From: Bacteroidota bacterium
GTDB lineage: Bacteria; Bacteroidota; Bacteroidia; Cytophagales; Cyclobacteriaceae
Reading direction: 5' to 3'
Assembly (NCBI GenBank): GCA_016178785.1
Contig: JACOSO010000074.1
Location: 1 to 64,000 of the forward strand
DNA length: 64,000 nucleotides
A model generated the notes under the pieces. The model searched no databases and was not told the origin of the DNA. It worked only from the letters and a program-made list of their open reading frames with translations. Position 1 is the stretch's first letter. Every line of letters starts with the position of its first letter. Below, piece after piece: positions 8,529 to 17,592 of this stretch. The position numbers were made by a program, and so were the translations under genes.

Positions 8529-8530
8529 TA

Positions 8531-8558
8531 AAAAAAGAGTCCCGCTCACGGGACCCTT
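8531..8558 (-). terminator. Intrinsic terminator for the TonB receptor gene
   Basis: Stem GTCCCG (8539-8544) pairs with CGGGAC (8549-8554) across a four-base loop. On the minus strand the stem is followed by a run of Ts (complement of 8531-8536), which places it as the terminator of the leftward receptor gene ending at 8583. On the plus strand it may also help end yigZ transcription. Confidence 0.8.
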
Positions 8559-8582
8559 AAATAAAGTATCATTAAAAAAACC

Positions 8583-11021
8583 TTACTTTTTGAAAGTGAT
8601 TGGAATCATAACTTTAAAACTGATGTTTCTTCCCATGTTAAACACGCCAACTCTTCCTGTCACGTTATTAGTGTCAGCATACTTCAGTCGACTCATGTTG
8701 CTTTGGTAAGCCACATCGAAAATGTTGCTCGCATAAATATAAAGTGAGCAAAACATTTTCTGTTTCGAACAAATGTCCGCGCCCAAGCCTACGCTCAACA
8801 ATGTATAGGCCGGTGTTATAGTTTCATTGCCGTATTTATAATAGACTTTGCTCTGTTCAAAAAAATGATCGATTCCTAATTTAAAGTAGGCATTCTTCAA
8901 GGTCTCTCCATTACCAGGCAAACCTAACCTCACTTCACTTCTCAACTTATATGGCGGAGTATATGGCAAATATTTGCTTGAGTCAGATTGATTTTTCTGA
9001 ATAGCGTTAACCATCGAAAGGCTATTGAACCATGAAAACCAATTGACCGATCGAGGATGAATATTCAACATCGCTTCACCTCCGCTCAGTACGGCATCAC
9101 CTTGTACAAACTTAAATGTTGGTGCGGGTTCAAGGAATGAAACAGTCGGATCATAGCGCAACGAGTCCCCTCCTTTTTTGCTTGCAAGTTTTACAGGGAA
9201 AATGTAATTGTCGATGTTATTGACAAATGCATTCAATTCCAGGGAAACATCGGGATTAAAGTATCCGATCGTTGCATCTACTTGCAAACTGCTTTCGGCT
9301 TTCAACTTTGCATCTCCAATTTCATAAAATGGTGTACCGTCATGGATCCCGTTCGATCCACTCTCGGCAATATTAGGCGCTCGATAACCACGTGCAAAAT
9401 TTAATTTACCGTACCAGTTCGAAGAAAAATCATAAGCGGCCCCCACACTTGCCGACACACCAGAGAAATCTGAATTGTATGCAGTGAATCGATGAATGGA
9501 ATTAACAGCCGGGCCATTGATACGTGCATTCCCGCTGTCCGTGTACAAATCCTTTCCATGAAGCAAGCGTGAATCAAAACGAAGACCGCCACTTAGGGAA
9601 AGTTTGTTAAATGATTTTTTTGCGATCGTGTATAGACCCAAATCGAACAAATTGTATTCCGGCACGAGAAAAACAGTCCCTCTGTCTTCCGAGGCCTGTA
9701 CCATTCCATTTGCTCCGACAGACAATTCAAATTTTTTCTTTTCAGAAAAGACGTAGCGCAAATCATAATTACCTGTGCGGAGGAAAAAATAATTGTTGTA
9801 CACATCGCCAGCTTCAGGGTCATTCGCTTCGCGCCTGAAATTTTCCTGATAACCAAATCGCACACCTAAAAACCCTTTGCCAACGGCAAGATTGTTATCC
9901 CATACCAATTTATAGTGCTGAACATGCTGATGGATAATCGGGAAGTAACTATAAGACTTGTATTTGTCATCTGGAGCAATGATTTCTTCAGGGCCAGATG
10001 GTGTAAGCTCATCAGTAATAAATTTTCCGGTAGCACTGTCACGAACTCCTTCAATAATTCCCAGTTGCAGATCAAATGAACTCGCGGTGAGATGTGAGTA
10101 GCCCCACTTGCGGTTGATGCCGATAGTTCCCTTCCAATCATTTTCAGAATAACCTGAGTTCCACACATAGCCATCATTTTTGTTTTTATAAGCATGTGCT
10201 TGCTTGCGACTGTAGCGTACATCCCAAAACAAACCTTTATTGTTGCCAGCCAAATTAATTGAGGTGCCAAACAGACCGTTGTTGGTTTGATAGTTGAGCA
10301 ACACATTTCCTTTTATTGTCCCGTCAGGTACAGCCGGAGCAGCAATCATGTTGATCACGCCTGCCATCGCATCCGAGCCGTAACGCAAACTCGCTGGGCC
10401 TTTGTAAATTTCAACACGATTGATGGAATACTCATCAACTTCAATTCCAAATTCATCGCCCCACTGCTGGCCTTCTTGCCGGATGCCATCGTTTACAACA
10501 ACAACCCGATTATAACCTAAGCCTCGAATCACGGGCTTGGAAATAGAAGGTCCGTTGGTGATCTGCGAAACTCCGGGTGTTGCGCTCAATGCGTCAATGA
10601 TATTAGTTGCGCTGCTTTGCATAAAATCTTTTTGATGGATTACCGAAACAGGGATTGGAGTGCTTTGTTTTTCAGTAGCGGAAGCAAAACCAGTGACGAT
10701 AACTTCGTTCAGTTCAATTCGTGATTCTTCCATTTCAAAATCAAAAGAAGTTTCATTTTGAATGACGACTTCTCTGGCAATAGAAGCGAAACCAATGTGG
10801 CTCACTTCAACGAGATACGTTCCTGCTGGAACATTTTTGAATGAGTAATTTCCCTCAGCATCGCTTAATGCACCTAACTGCAGGTCTGAAATAAAAACGG
10901 ATGTGCTCACTAAAGCAGCACCATTTTTTTTGTTTTTTATTTTCCCTGCCAATTCATTTTGTGCGAACATCGATCCTGAAAATAGAAATAAAGTTGATAT
11001 AAAATATAATTTGAGTTTCAT
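8583..11021 (-). CDS. TonB-dependent outer-membrane receptor
   Basis: An 812-residue outer-membrane active transporter. A signal peptide (MKLKLYFISTLFLFSGSMFAQ) precedes a CarboxypepD_reg-like domain (about 25-105), a plug domain with PVSVIHQKDF, ATPGVSQIT and PVIRGLGYNRVVVVNDGIR, and EIYKGPASLRYGSDAMAGVI closing the plug. The rest is a 22-strand-type barrel ending in a short aromatic/basic terminus (SFKVMIPITFKK). I start it at ATG 11021 because the upstream TTG would add residues before a clean signal peptide. The plug resembles receptors for metal or small chelates more than SusC proteins, but the ligand is unknown. No partner gene is adjacent. Confidence 0.88.
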   Translation of the reverse strand: MKLKLYFISTLFLFSGSMFAQNELAGKIKNKKNGAALVSTSVFISDLQLGALSDAEGNYSFKNVPAGTYLVEVSHIGFASIAREVVIQNETSFDFEMEESRIELNEVIVTGFASATEKQSTPIPVSVIHQKDFMQSSATNIIDALSATPGVSQITNGPSISKPVIRGLGYNRVVVVNDGIRQEGQQWGDEFGIEVDEYSINRVEIYKGPASLRYGSDAMAGVINMIAAPAVPDGTIKGNVLLNYQTNNGLFGTSINLAGNNKGLFWDVRYSRKQAHAYKNKNDGYVWNSGYSENDWKGTIGINRKWGYSHLTASSFDLQLGIIEGVRDSATGKFITDELTPSGPEEIIAPDDKYKSYSYFPIIHQHVQHYKLVWDNNLAVGKGFLGVRFGYQENFRREANDPEAGDVYNNYFFLRTGNYDLRYVFSEKKKFELSVGANGMVQASEDRGTVFLVPEYNLFDLGLYTIAKKSFNKLSLSGGLRFDSRLLHGKDLYTDSGNARINGPAVNSIHRFTAYNSDFSGVSASVGAAYDFSSNWYGKLNFARGYRAPNIAESGSNGIHDGTPFYEIGDAKLKAESSLQVDATIGYFNPDVSLELNAFVNNIDNYIFPVKLASKKGGDSLRYDPTVSFLEPAPTFKFVQGDAVLSGGEAMLNIHPRSVNWFSWFNSLSMVNAIQKNQSDSSKYLPYTPPYKLRSEVRLGLPGNGETLKNAYFKLGIDHFFEQSKVYYKYGNETITPAYTLLSVGLGADICSKQKMFCSLYIYASNIFDVAYQSNMSRLKYADTNNVTGRVGVFNMGRNISFKVMIPITFKK

Positions 11022-11087
11022 AAAAAATTTGATGTGAACCAAGGTTGTCTTTGCTCAATGCAGCGTCTTGCAGCAATTGAGGAAGAT

Positions 11088-11582
11088 TTATAAAGAATTA
11101 ATTAAGGAACATGAGTAACGTTCCTCCGGTGGCGGTGAAGGTATGCGCTCGACTACACTCTTATAAAATCCTTGTTGGTTGATTAAGGTTATTGGTTCAC
11201 CTTGATTTTGAATTTCAATATCAAAATCAAATTGATTGCAGAACAGTGGTTGAAATTGAATTTTTGATTTACCAATTGGACCATTTGATTTTTTCCACTC
11301 ATTGAAAAGATAGATGATACCCTCTTCCTCGCTGTCGTTCAAGCAATAAATTTCAAAACCATCTTTCGTTTTGCCAATTTTTGAGACATCGTAGAGTTTG
11401 CCGTTCAACTCGAACTCGCGCTCTTTTTCTTTCCAATCGATTTTAAGAAAATCCTCTTTCGAGAAGAATAGTTTTTCAAGACTGATTAGCACCGATTCAG
11501 ACACTTTTGATTGCATAGAGTCTCGATGAAACTCCTGATATAGGGATGAAAAGATTCCTACCGAACTGCTCATGTACACCAA
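11088..11582 (-). CDS. Hypothetical protein with an N-terminal membrane segment, start uncertain
   Basis: An open frame encodes about 160 residues with a charged soluble domain (KIDWKEKEREFELNGKLYDV and following) of unknown family. The frame is open upstream to 11633 and encodes KYYITAILLLVYMSSSVGIF, a plausible transmembrane helix, but that region contains no ATG; TTG 11582, GTG 11579 and ATG 11573 are the available starts. The stop of the upstream methyltransferase (11634-11636) lies in this same frame. Either a rare start codon is used or the gene has been altered at its 5' end. Confidence 0.55.
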   Translation of the reverse strand: MVYMSSSVGIFSSLYQEFHRDSMQSKVSESVLISLEKLFFSKEDFLKIDWKEKEREFELNGKLYDVSKIGKTKDGFEIYCLNDSEEEGIIYLFNEWKKSNGPIGKSKIQFQPLFCNQFDFDIEIQNQGEPITLINQQGFYKSVVERIPSPPPEERYSCSLINSL

Positions 11583-11633
11583 AAGCAGAATGGCGGTGAT
11601 ATAATATTTTTCAGAAGCTTTGATGAGACGAAA

Positions 11634-12368
11634 TTAACTGATTTTCGCCAATCGCATAAACAAGGGAAACTGAACGATCATTTTTTCAGATTGCCAATGC
11701 GATTTTGTTTTTTCGATGAGTTCAGAAACCGGATTGAAATTGTTTGACTTCATAAATTTCTGCACTGCAGACCAGGTGGTAAGATATCCCTGGAACTCCC
11801 TCAGCGTCCATTGAAAAGAAAAGGAAAATGAAGGAGTATCGATTTCTTGGAAAGGGAATGAAATCGTTTTGTACCCTTCATCGATCAATCTTCTCTCTTT
11901 ATCCCAATAAGGTCCAACAATATTTACATAAAAATCATTGATGTGCCAATCGATTTCAGAATTGATGCTTAGTAACCCATAACCCCAAATTGCAATTATG
12001 GCTCCTGGCCTTGCAACACGTTTTACTTCCGAATAAAATTTATCGCGATCAAACCAATGGATTGCCTGGGCAACACAGATTAAATCAAAACTGTTTTCAG
12101 GAAACGGAGTGGTCTCACCCGCAACCGAATAGAAAATATTTTCAGCCTGAACTGCATTTTCAATCTGTCTATCGCTGATGTCAGTGGCCAATACTTTTTT
12201 GAATCTTTTTGAAAGATCGCGTGCCACTTGTCCATTGCCGGTGCCGGCATCCCAAGCAGCATCAAAATTTTTAATATGGCTAAAAATAAAATCGTAAAGT
12301 TCTTTGGGATATGTCGGGCGAAAGGCTGCATACTGGCTCGCATGACTTGAAAATAAATCTTTGCTCAT
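11634..12368 (-). CDS. Class I SAM-dependent methyltransferase
   Basis: A 244-residue cytoplasmic methyltransferase of the Methyltransf_11/25 type. Motif I is AWDAGTGNGQVARDL near 39-53, followed by a motif II acid in VLATDISDRQI and the post-II segment FDLICVAQAIHWFD, in which the HWF triplet is typical of the family around yeast trans-aconitate methyltransferase/TMT1-like proteins. The substrate cannot be assigned. A TAGCTTTG -7 box lies five bases before the ATG. The next gene continues in the same frame after its single stop codon. Confidence 0.85.
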   Translation of the reverse strand: MSKDLFSSHASQYAAFRPTYPKELYDFIFSHIKNFDAAWDAGTGNGQVARDLSKRFKKVLATDISDRQIENAVQAENIFYSVAGETTPFPENSFDLICVAQAIHWFDRDKFYSEVKRVARPGAIIAIWGYGLLSINSEIDWHINDFYVNIVGPYWDKERRLIDEGYKTISFPFQEIDTPSFSFSFQWTLREFQGYLTTWSAVQKFMKSNNFNPVSELIEKTKSHWQSEKMIVQFPLFMRLAKIS

Positions 12369-12373
12369 CCAAA

Positions 12374-12381
12374 CAAAGCTA
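12374..12381 (-). promoter_or_regulatory. Putative -7 box (TAGCTTTG) of the methyltransferase gene
   Basis: On the minus strand the octamer TAGCTTTG fits the Bacteroidota -7 consensus TAnnTTTG and is separated from the ATG by only five bases. No -33 TTTG at the standard 19-21 base spacing is present. If used, transcription would begin at or next to the start codon. Confidence 0.4.
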
Positions 12382-12384
12382 CTC

Positions 12385-12490
12385 GAAATTTAAAATTCAA
12401 CATTCCAAATTCAAGATTGGGCTGTTATTGGGAAAGCATTTTCAAACCCTAATACCCAACCCCTAAGACCCAAGACCCAAGCCCTAAGTT
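12385..12490. repeat. Intergenic word-repeat element, site 2
   Basis: The gap between the methyltransferase start and the receptor stop holds iterated AATTCAA/CATTCCAAATTCAAG words on the left and CCCTAA/ACCCAAG words on the right (12446-12487). GGGCTGTTATTGGG (12419-12432) is an imperfect reverse complement of CCCTAATACCCAACCCC (12447-12463). Its shape follows the other sites but the dyad is weaker. Confidence 0.45.
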
Positions 12491-12501
12491 CTCTATTTAT
12501 T

Positions 12502-15306
12502 TTATTGCCTGATCATCATCATCCGACCTCCTCCACCTCTCCTTCTATCCATTCCATTCATCGGGTTCAGTTGCCTGTTGAGTGCATAAGTGAAACTAAT
12601 CATAAAGTATCTCCCCAAATTATTGTTGGTCACTTGCTGCAAATAATTTGATGTGGCTGTTTGGGTTATGCTCACACCATAGTTCAGAATATTGTTGACC
12701 GTAAGTTTTAGTTCACCTGTTTTGTTTTTCAACAAAAATCTTGACACTGACATTTTCCAGAGAGGGATGGTTTGACGAAACCCTGTAGTCGTGCTTGTGT
12801 AAATAAAGTAATCAGTCTCACTATTAAAGGAATAGTTTTTCAGAAAATTCACGTTGACTTCGGCCGAGTACGTCTTATTGAAGTACGTTTGGTTTTGTTG
12901 TGTACTGAAACTGTATTTCGATTCCTGATGACTCAAGTTCATGCTCAAATCAACAATCAGAATATCTCCAAGAGAATAATTATATCCGGCTCTGCCCCCA
13001 ATGGTCTGTTGAAGCACGTTGTTTTCGTAAATATTGTTTTTATAATCCTGCTGAACGTTGATACTTTTTGAAGCCGAATAACTTGGGCCGATGTTGAATC
13101 TGCTTTTTAATTTTTTTACCGGGACTCCTACATTGAAATTCCCGTTCAAGCTCATGCTGTTATGCACGTTGATGGGTTTTGTCGTTCGCGCCAAGACAGA
13201 ATCCGTTGCCTGCAAACTGGTGATGGCATTGTTCGTGTAATTCCCGGTGATAAACGCAAACACATTCATAAAATTGGCGGGATTGAAAAACGTAAAGTGA
13301 GAACGTATCTGATGCGCGTACGCGGGACTCAACTGCGGATTGCCTACCGTCTTGTTAAGTGGATCGCTATTATCGATGATGGGCTGGAGTTGTTGCACGG
13401 TTGGCTCTTGCATGTTGGTGGTGTAATCAAATCGGAATCTTGTAAACTGACTAAAATCATAATTGAAATGTGCCGCGGGCAGTATCGCTTGAAATTCCCG
13501 ATCAATGATTTGATTTTTCAAAATCAGATTCCCATACAAACGAGTATCCTGAAAGGCCGCGCCTAGCGAGAAATTAAATTTTTCGCGATTGATCCTGAAA
13601 TTCAATCCCGGACGGTTGTATAAATAATTGCTGTTGTATTTATTCGTGAGTTGTGTGTTCAGTGTATTATTATCTGAGTTATATACTTCCTTGTCAACTT
13701 TATTGATGTCAGTAGTGAAGTTGTAATTAGCTTCGAGATATTTTCTTCCGCCAAGCGGCTCAGTGTAGGACAACGTCACTCCATAAGTTGGGCTCATAGT
13801 AGATTGCCCATTTCGTTGATTAGTATATATGGTTGTATCGGGGCCGTATGTTTTCGTGGTGGAGTTAAGTGTCCCTTTGGTGTTGTTGTCGGTATAGTTG
13901 AAAGTGAGATTGGTAGAAACAGTTCTTCCTTTTTTCGGAAACCGATGCCTCAACAGTAAGGATGAAGTCAAAGTGGTATTGGTGCTATTCGAAGTTGTAT
14001 TACGTTGGTTTTCATTTTGCAAACCCGTGTTGCCCACCCTCATAGTTTTACCTTGGCTATCTAGTGTCAAACTTGAAGCAGTGTAGCCAACATTGGCTGT
14101 GAACTTCACCGAATTTGCTGAATCAATTTTATGGTCAATGATCAGTGTTCCACGGTGATTATCGGTTATAGAATGCTGACTGGAAAATTGATCGAAATTG
14201 TAGGTATTGCTCTTGGTTGTATCATTAGGCAGGTAATTAATTCGATGAGTAGTAGTAGCCAGGTTCTGATCCATTCGATTATAGAAATAATTAGCATTGA
14301 TTTTGGTGTTGTCATTATTGATTGCTCTGTTGGTATTCACTCCGCCCGCATAGTTGGTAACAATGCCATTTTGTAAGCCGGTGTTCTGCTGTTGAAACTG
14401 ACCTCCACCTGTAGATGCCCCATTGAAGTTGGCATAATCGCCAAATGAAAAGCCCTGCTGATTCACATCGTTACCCATGCCAAGGAACGAAAGTTGATTT
14501 CCTTTATCGAAACGATTGATGCTTGCTGACGCTTGAAAACGACCGCTGCCGCCTGCTCCAGTCAAATCATGACCGCCACCAACCAGGTCATTGCCAAACG
14601 CAGCGTGACGTTTTTCTTCTTTCAATGCGAGGTTCACGGTCTTTTGTCGTTGTCCGTCATCTATTCCCGAGAAAATAGTTTGATCCGATTTCTTGTCGTA
14701 CACCTGCACTTTGTCAACGGCATCGGCAGGGAGGTTGCGAGTAGCTAATTTAGGATCTTGACCAAAAAATTCTCTCCCATCGACCATCACCTTTTGCACT
14801 TGTTCACCTTGCGCAGTAATTGTTCCGGAATTATCGACTTCAACGCCTGGAAGTTTCTTTAGCAAATCCTCTACGTTTGCATTTGCTTTCACCTTAAAGG
14901 AAGGTGCGTTGTATTCGATGGTATCACGCTTCACTTTTACCGGATCTTTTTCACCCTTCACAATTACTTCGTTGAGCTGCTTTGTTTTTGGATGCATTTG
15001 AATCAAACCTAAATCCAGCTCAAGTCCGTTTTCAGGTCGCGGATAAATTCTTTTGGTGTAACTCGAGTATCCTGTAAACGAGATCTTGAACAGATAATCT
15101 CCCTGCACAATATTTTTGACCTCAAATTTTCCCTCTGAATTGCTAACTCCGAATTGCACCAGTGATGAATCTTTCTGTTGCAATATCATGATGGTTGCTC
15201 CGGGCAGGACTCCAACCGAGTCTTTCAACTGACCTTTGATAGTGAACTTTTGTGCTGATACCGCGCTTGCAATCAAAACAAAAAACAAAAACGAAAACTT
15301 CTTCAT
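12502..15306 (-). CDS. Outer-membrane beta-barrel protein (TonB-receptor-like, GLPGLI-associated type)
   Basis: A 934-residue outer-membrane protein. Signal peptide MKKFSFLFFVLIASAVSAQ, a CarboxypepD_reg-like domain (about 22-105), then a plug with LLKKLPGVEVDNSGTITAQG, QKVMVDGREFFGQDP and ATRNLPADAVDKVQVYDK, the signature of the Bacteroidota subclass with an OMP_b-brl_3 barrel. The barrel is rich in Asn and Thr. The C-terminus is an unusual basic, Gly- and Met-rich tail (RRRGGGGRMMMIRQ) instead of a normal terminal strand. It lies seven bases downstream of the GLPGLI gene, a pairing common in the phylum. The ligand is unknown. Confidence 0.85.
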   Translation of the reverse strand: MKKFSFLFFVLIASAVSAQKFTIKGQLKDSVGVLPGATIMILQQKDSSLVQFGVSNSEGKFEVKNIVQGDYLFKISFTGYSSYTKRIYPRPENGLELDLGLIQMHPKTKQLNEVIVKGEKDPVKVKRDTIEYNAPSFKVKANANVEDLLKKLPGVEVDNSGTITAQGEQVQKVMVDGREFFGQDPKLATRNLPADAVDKVQVYDKKSDQTIFSGIDDGQRQKTVNLALKEEKRHAAFGNDLVGGGHDLTGAGGSGRFQASASINRFDKGNQLSFLGMGNDVNQQGFSFGDYANFNGASTGGGQFQQQNTGLQNGIVTNYAGGVNTNRAINNDNTKINANYFYNRMDQNLATTTHRINYLPNDTTKSNTYNFDQFSSQHSITDNHRGTLIIDHKIDSANSVKFTANVGYTASSLTLDSQGKTMRVGNTGLQNENQRNTTSNSTNTTLTSSLLLRHRFPKKGRTVSTNLTFNYTDNNTKGTLNSTTKTYGPDTTIYTNQRNGQSTMSPTYGVTLSYTEPLGGRKYLEANYNFTTDINKVDKEVYNSDNNTLNTQLTNKYNSNYLYNRPGLNFRINREKFNFSLGAAFQDTRLYGNLILKNQIIDREFQAILPAAHFNYDFSQFTRFRFDYTTNMQEPTVQQLQPIIDNSDPLNKTVGNPQLSPAYAHQIRSHFTFFNPANFMNVFAFITGNYTNNAITSLQATDSVLARTTKPINVHNSMSLNGNFNVGVPVKKLKSRFNIGPSYSASKSINVQQDYKNNIYENNVLQQTIGGRAGYNYSLGDILIVDLSMNLSHQESKYSFSTQQNQTYFNKTYSAEVNVNFLKNYSFNSETDYFIYTSTTTGFRQTIPLWKMSVSRFLLKNKTGELKLTVNNILNYGVSITQTATSNYLQQVTNNNLGRYFMISFTYALNRQLNPMNGMDRRRGGGGRMMMIRQ

Positions 15307-15312
15307 GCAAAA

Positions 15313-16053
15313 TCAATTTCTAATGATCACATTACCGCCACCGCTTCTAAATTGCTTGCGCATCTCTTCTCCCTTTTTTCTAAACTCTTCTTGCGTTATT
15401 TTCTCCCCATCCGTTGGGGCCTTTAATTCGTTCTTCTTTAATTCTCGCGTTTCAACTTTCTTCGCCACCAATACTCGCTCTCCATTATTAATATCAACTG
15501 CCAGCACTGCACCGGGCAGCGTGTTGTATCGCTCGGGTCCAAGCATTGATCTTAGTTTCGAAGTAAACCATGCAGTGATCGTTTGCTTGCGATCATCTTC
15601 GGTAGTATAATATGCTTGCATGCACTCGTAGCCCTGGATCACTTTTGTTTCAGTTCCGAACTTCCATGGCGCTGGTTTGAGCGTATCGGCAATCAAATAT
15701 TTCTTGCCCATCATGTCCATCTGTGAAAGCATAATGCTGGTGGTTTGATCAAAATAGCTTGTTGCACCTTGCATTCGAAATCTAAATCTTCCACCGCCAC
15801 CGTGTGGTTCTTCTTCCTCATCGTCTTCGATCAAAGGTTTGTAGAGCGATTCGTTGGCGTTGAAAAAAAGCTCCTGCTTGAAGGTGCGGAATTCGGGAAC
15901 CATCGCTTTCATCCCCTCACGTTCTCCCGTAAGCAAACGGTGATTGTTGATGGTGACTTCGTACGTGATCACTCCCTCGTTTTGAGCAAACAGTTTTTTT
16001 TCATTCGGCATGAGGAGAACCAACAGAAACAATACGACAAATGATTTCTTCAT
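15313..16053 (-). CDS. GLPGLI family exported protein
   Basis: A 246-residue exported protein, signal peptide MKKSFVVLFLLVLLMPNEKKLFAQ, followed by the opening EGVITYEVTINNHR that marks GLPGLI proteins (TIGR01200). The later GYECMQAYYTTEDDRKQTITAWFTSKL contains the conserved tract on which this family is recognised, here with variation around the name-giving motif (NTLPGAVLAVDI). ATG 16053 is preferred over the upstream start because it gives a clean leader. It sits directly upstream of the beta-barrel gene and probably forms an operon with it, divergent from a two-component system. The biochemical role is unknown. Confidence 0.85.
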   Translation of the reverse strand: MKKSFVVLFLLVLLMPNEKKLFAQNEGVITYEVTINNHRLLTGEREGMKAMVPEFRTFKQELFFNANESLYKPLIEDDEEEEPHGGGGRFRFRMQGATSYFDQTTSIMLSQMDMMGKKYLIADTLKPAPWKFGTETKVIQGYECMQAYYTTEDDRKQTITAWFTSKLRSMLGPERYNTLPGAVLAVDINNGERVLVAKKVETRELKKNELKAPTDGEKITQEEFRKKGEEMRKQFRSGGGNVIIRN

Positions 16054-16155
16054 AGCAATTAATTTTTTTTGTAAAACTAATTGCACTTCAGGTTAACCAT
16101 TATCAAAAGAAGGTTAATTAATGTTAATGGGAGCTATAATTAAAGTGTGAAGGAT

Positions 16156-16163
16156 TAATTTTG
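16156..16163 (+). promoter_or_regulatory. Putative -7 box (TAATTTTG) of the histidine kinase gene
   Basis: TAATTTTG matches TAnnTTTG exactly and lies seven bases before the ATG at 16171. It is in the 117-base divergent region shared with the GLPGLI gene. The spacing implies a leaderless or nearly leaderless transcript. Confidence 0.5.
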
Positions 16164-16170
16164 TGCGGCT

Positions 16171-17592
16171 ATGAAGAATAAGAAAAATTGGGTTACACTC
16201 ATTTTGATAATCAGCAGCATTGTATTGCTCATCGGCCTTCAAGTGGTGTGGTTGCAATCGCTTTACAAGGATGTGAAGCGCGATTTGCGAAGAGAGACTA
16301 GCATCCTCTTTTCTGCCACAGTGATGGCAATGCAAGATTCAATTCTGGAAAAAAATATCAAACCACTCATTGGTGACAGTACAGCAGAAATTTTTGGGAA
16401 TACTCCCGGCACACGTGACTCAACTCGGTTTAGAGATCGTCATTTAGAAATCCGTATGCCTCGCCACGATGAAGCAATTTATTTTGGCACCGCGCGGCCG
16501 GATTCGCTAAGGAAATTTTTTCGTCCCCTCATGATGAAGTTCCGCACCAATCGAAAGCATCGCGGCTTTATCATTCAAGATAAAATGGACTCACTTAAGC
16601 CGGAGGCAGTCAAAAAAAAATACGAAATGACCCTGACAAAGGCAGGACTGCCTCTCCAATTTAAAATTGAACGCACTAACGACCGCCCTTCACGAAAAGA
16701 AAATAATTCAACTATCGTTACTGAGCCATTTCTATTCTTTTATGAGAAGGGATCATTCTACGTAGCACGATTTTCAGATGTCTCTTTCTTTATTTGGAAA
16801 AAACTCTTGCCCCAATTCTTGTTTTCTATTTTTCTGACATCCCTTACGTTTGCTGCATTTTATTTGATGTATCGCAATATACTTTCCAACCAGCGACTGC
16901 TTGAAATCAAAAATGATTTCATTAGCAACATGACACACGAACTGAAAACCCCGATTGCAACGGTGAGTGTAGCTTTAGAATCGTTGAAAAGTTTTAACGC
17001 GATTGATAATCCTCAACGAACAAAAGAATACATTGAGATGGCCCAACAAGAATTGAATCGTCTCTCCATTCTCACAGACAAAGTTTTGAAGACAGCCATT
17101 TTTGAAAGCAACGGTTTGACATTTCAATCCGAAAAAGTGGATCTTGAAAAAATTGTAAATCACGTGATCGACTCGATGAGGTTGATGCTTGAAAAAAAGC
17201 AAGCAAAAATAAATTTCTTGCGAGAAGGCGCAATCTTTTTTGTGAACGGAAACGAAGACCATCTCACCAATGTAGTTTACAACTTGCTTGACAATGCTTT
17301 GAAGTACAGTCAGGAAATTCCATTCATTGAAGTTGTCCTAAAATCACTTGATGATAAAATTTGTCTTTCCGTTCGTGACCGAGGACTCGGAATTGCACCC
17401 GAGCATCAAAAAAGAATTTTCGAGAAATTTTATCGCGTACCAACAGGTGATGTGGTCAACACCAAAGGCTACGGTCTCGGATTGAGCTACGTTAAAAGTG
17501 TAGCCCGCCTCCACGATGGTGATGTAACCATCCAAAGCGCATTGGGCGAAGGCAGCACCTTTATCATAACTTTGCCTAAACTCAGGCATTGA
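16171..17592 (+). CDS. Membrane sensor histidine kinase
   Basis: A 473-residue inner-membrane kinase. Two membrane helices (about 8-28 and 210-230) bracket a periplasmic domain of about 180 residues with no recognised fold. The HisKA dimerisation domain carries the phospho-acceptor H256 in SNMTHELKTPIATV. The HATPase_c domain shows the N box NVVYNLLDNALKYS, G1 DRGLGIAPEHQKRIFEKFYR and G2 GYGLGLSYVK. It overlaps its response regulator by one base. Being divergent from the GLPGLI/beta-barrel pair, it probably responds to envelope state and may regulate that pair. Confidence 0.92.
   Translation: MKNKKNWVTLILIISSIVLLIGLQVVWLQSLYKDVKRDLRRETSILFSATVMAMQDSILEKNIKPLIGDSTAEIFGNTPGTRDSTRFRDRHLEIRMPRHDEAIYFGTARPDSLRKFFRPLMMKFRTNRKHRGFIIQDKMDSLKPEAVKKKYEMTLTKAGLPLQFKIERTNDRPSRKENNSTIVTEPFLFFYEKGSFYVARFSDVSFFIWKKLLPQFLFSIFLTSLTFAAFYLMYRNILSNQRLLEIKNDFISNMTHELKTPIATVSVALESLKSFNAIDNPQRTKEYIEMAQQELNRLSILTDKVLKTAIFESNGLTFQSEKVDLEKIVNHVIDSMRLMLEKKQAKINFLREGAIFFVNGNEDHLTNVVYNLLDNALKYSQEIPFIEVVLKSLDDKICLSVRDRGLGIAPEHQKRIFEKFYRVPTGDVVNTKGYGLGLSYVKSVARLHDGDVTIQSALGEGSTFIITLPKLRH

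Noticed and set aside
9866-10306. 146-codon frame inside the TonB receptor gene.
   Set aside because: It lies wholly within the receptor gene in another phase; the receptor's domain order is clear.
8583-11021. Assignment of the receptor as a zinc (ZnuD) or haem receptor.
   Set aside because: The plug resembles several chelate receptors, but no ligand residues or partner genes support a specific substrate.
12446-12487. CCCTAA/ACCCAAG string that looks like telomeric repeat.
   Set aside because: The units are irregular and it matches the word-repeat style seen at other gaps; nothing else suggests a linear replicon end.
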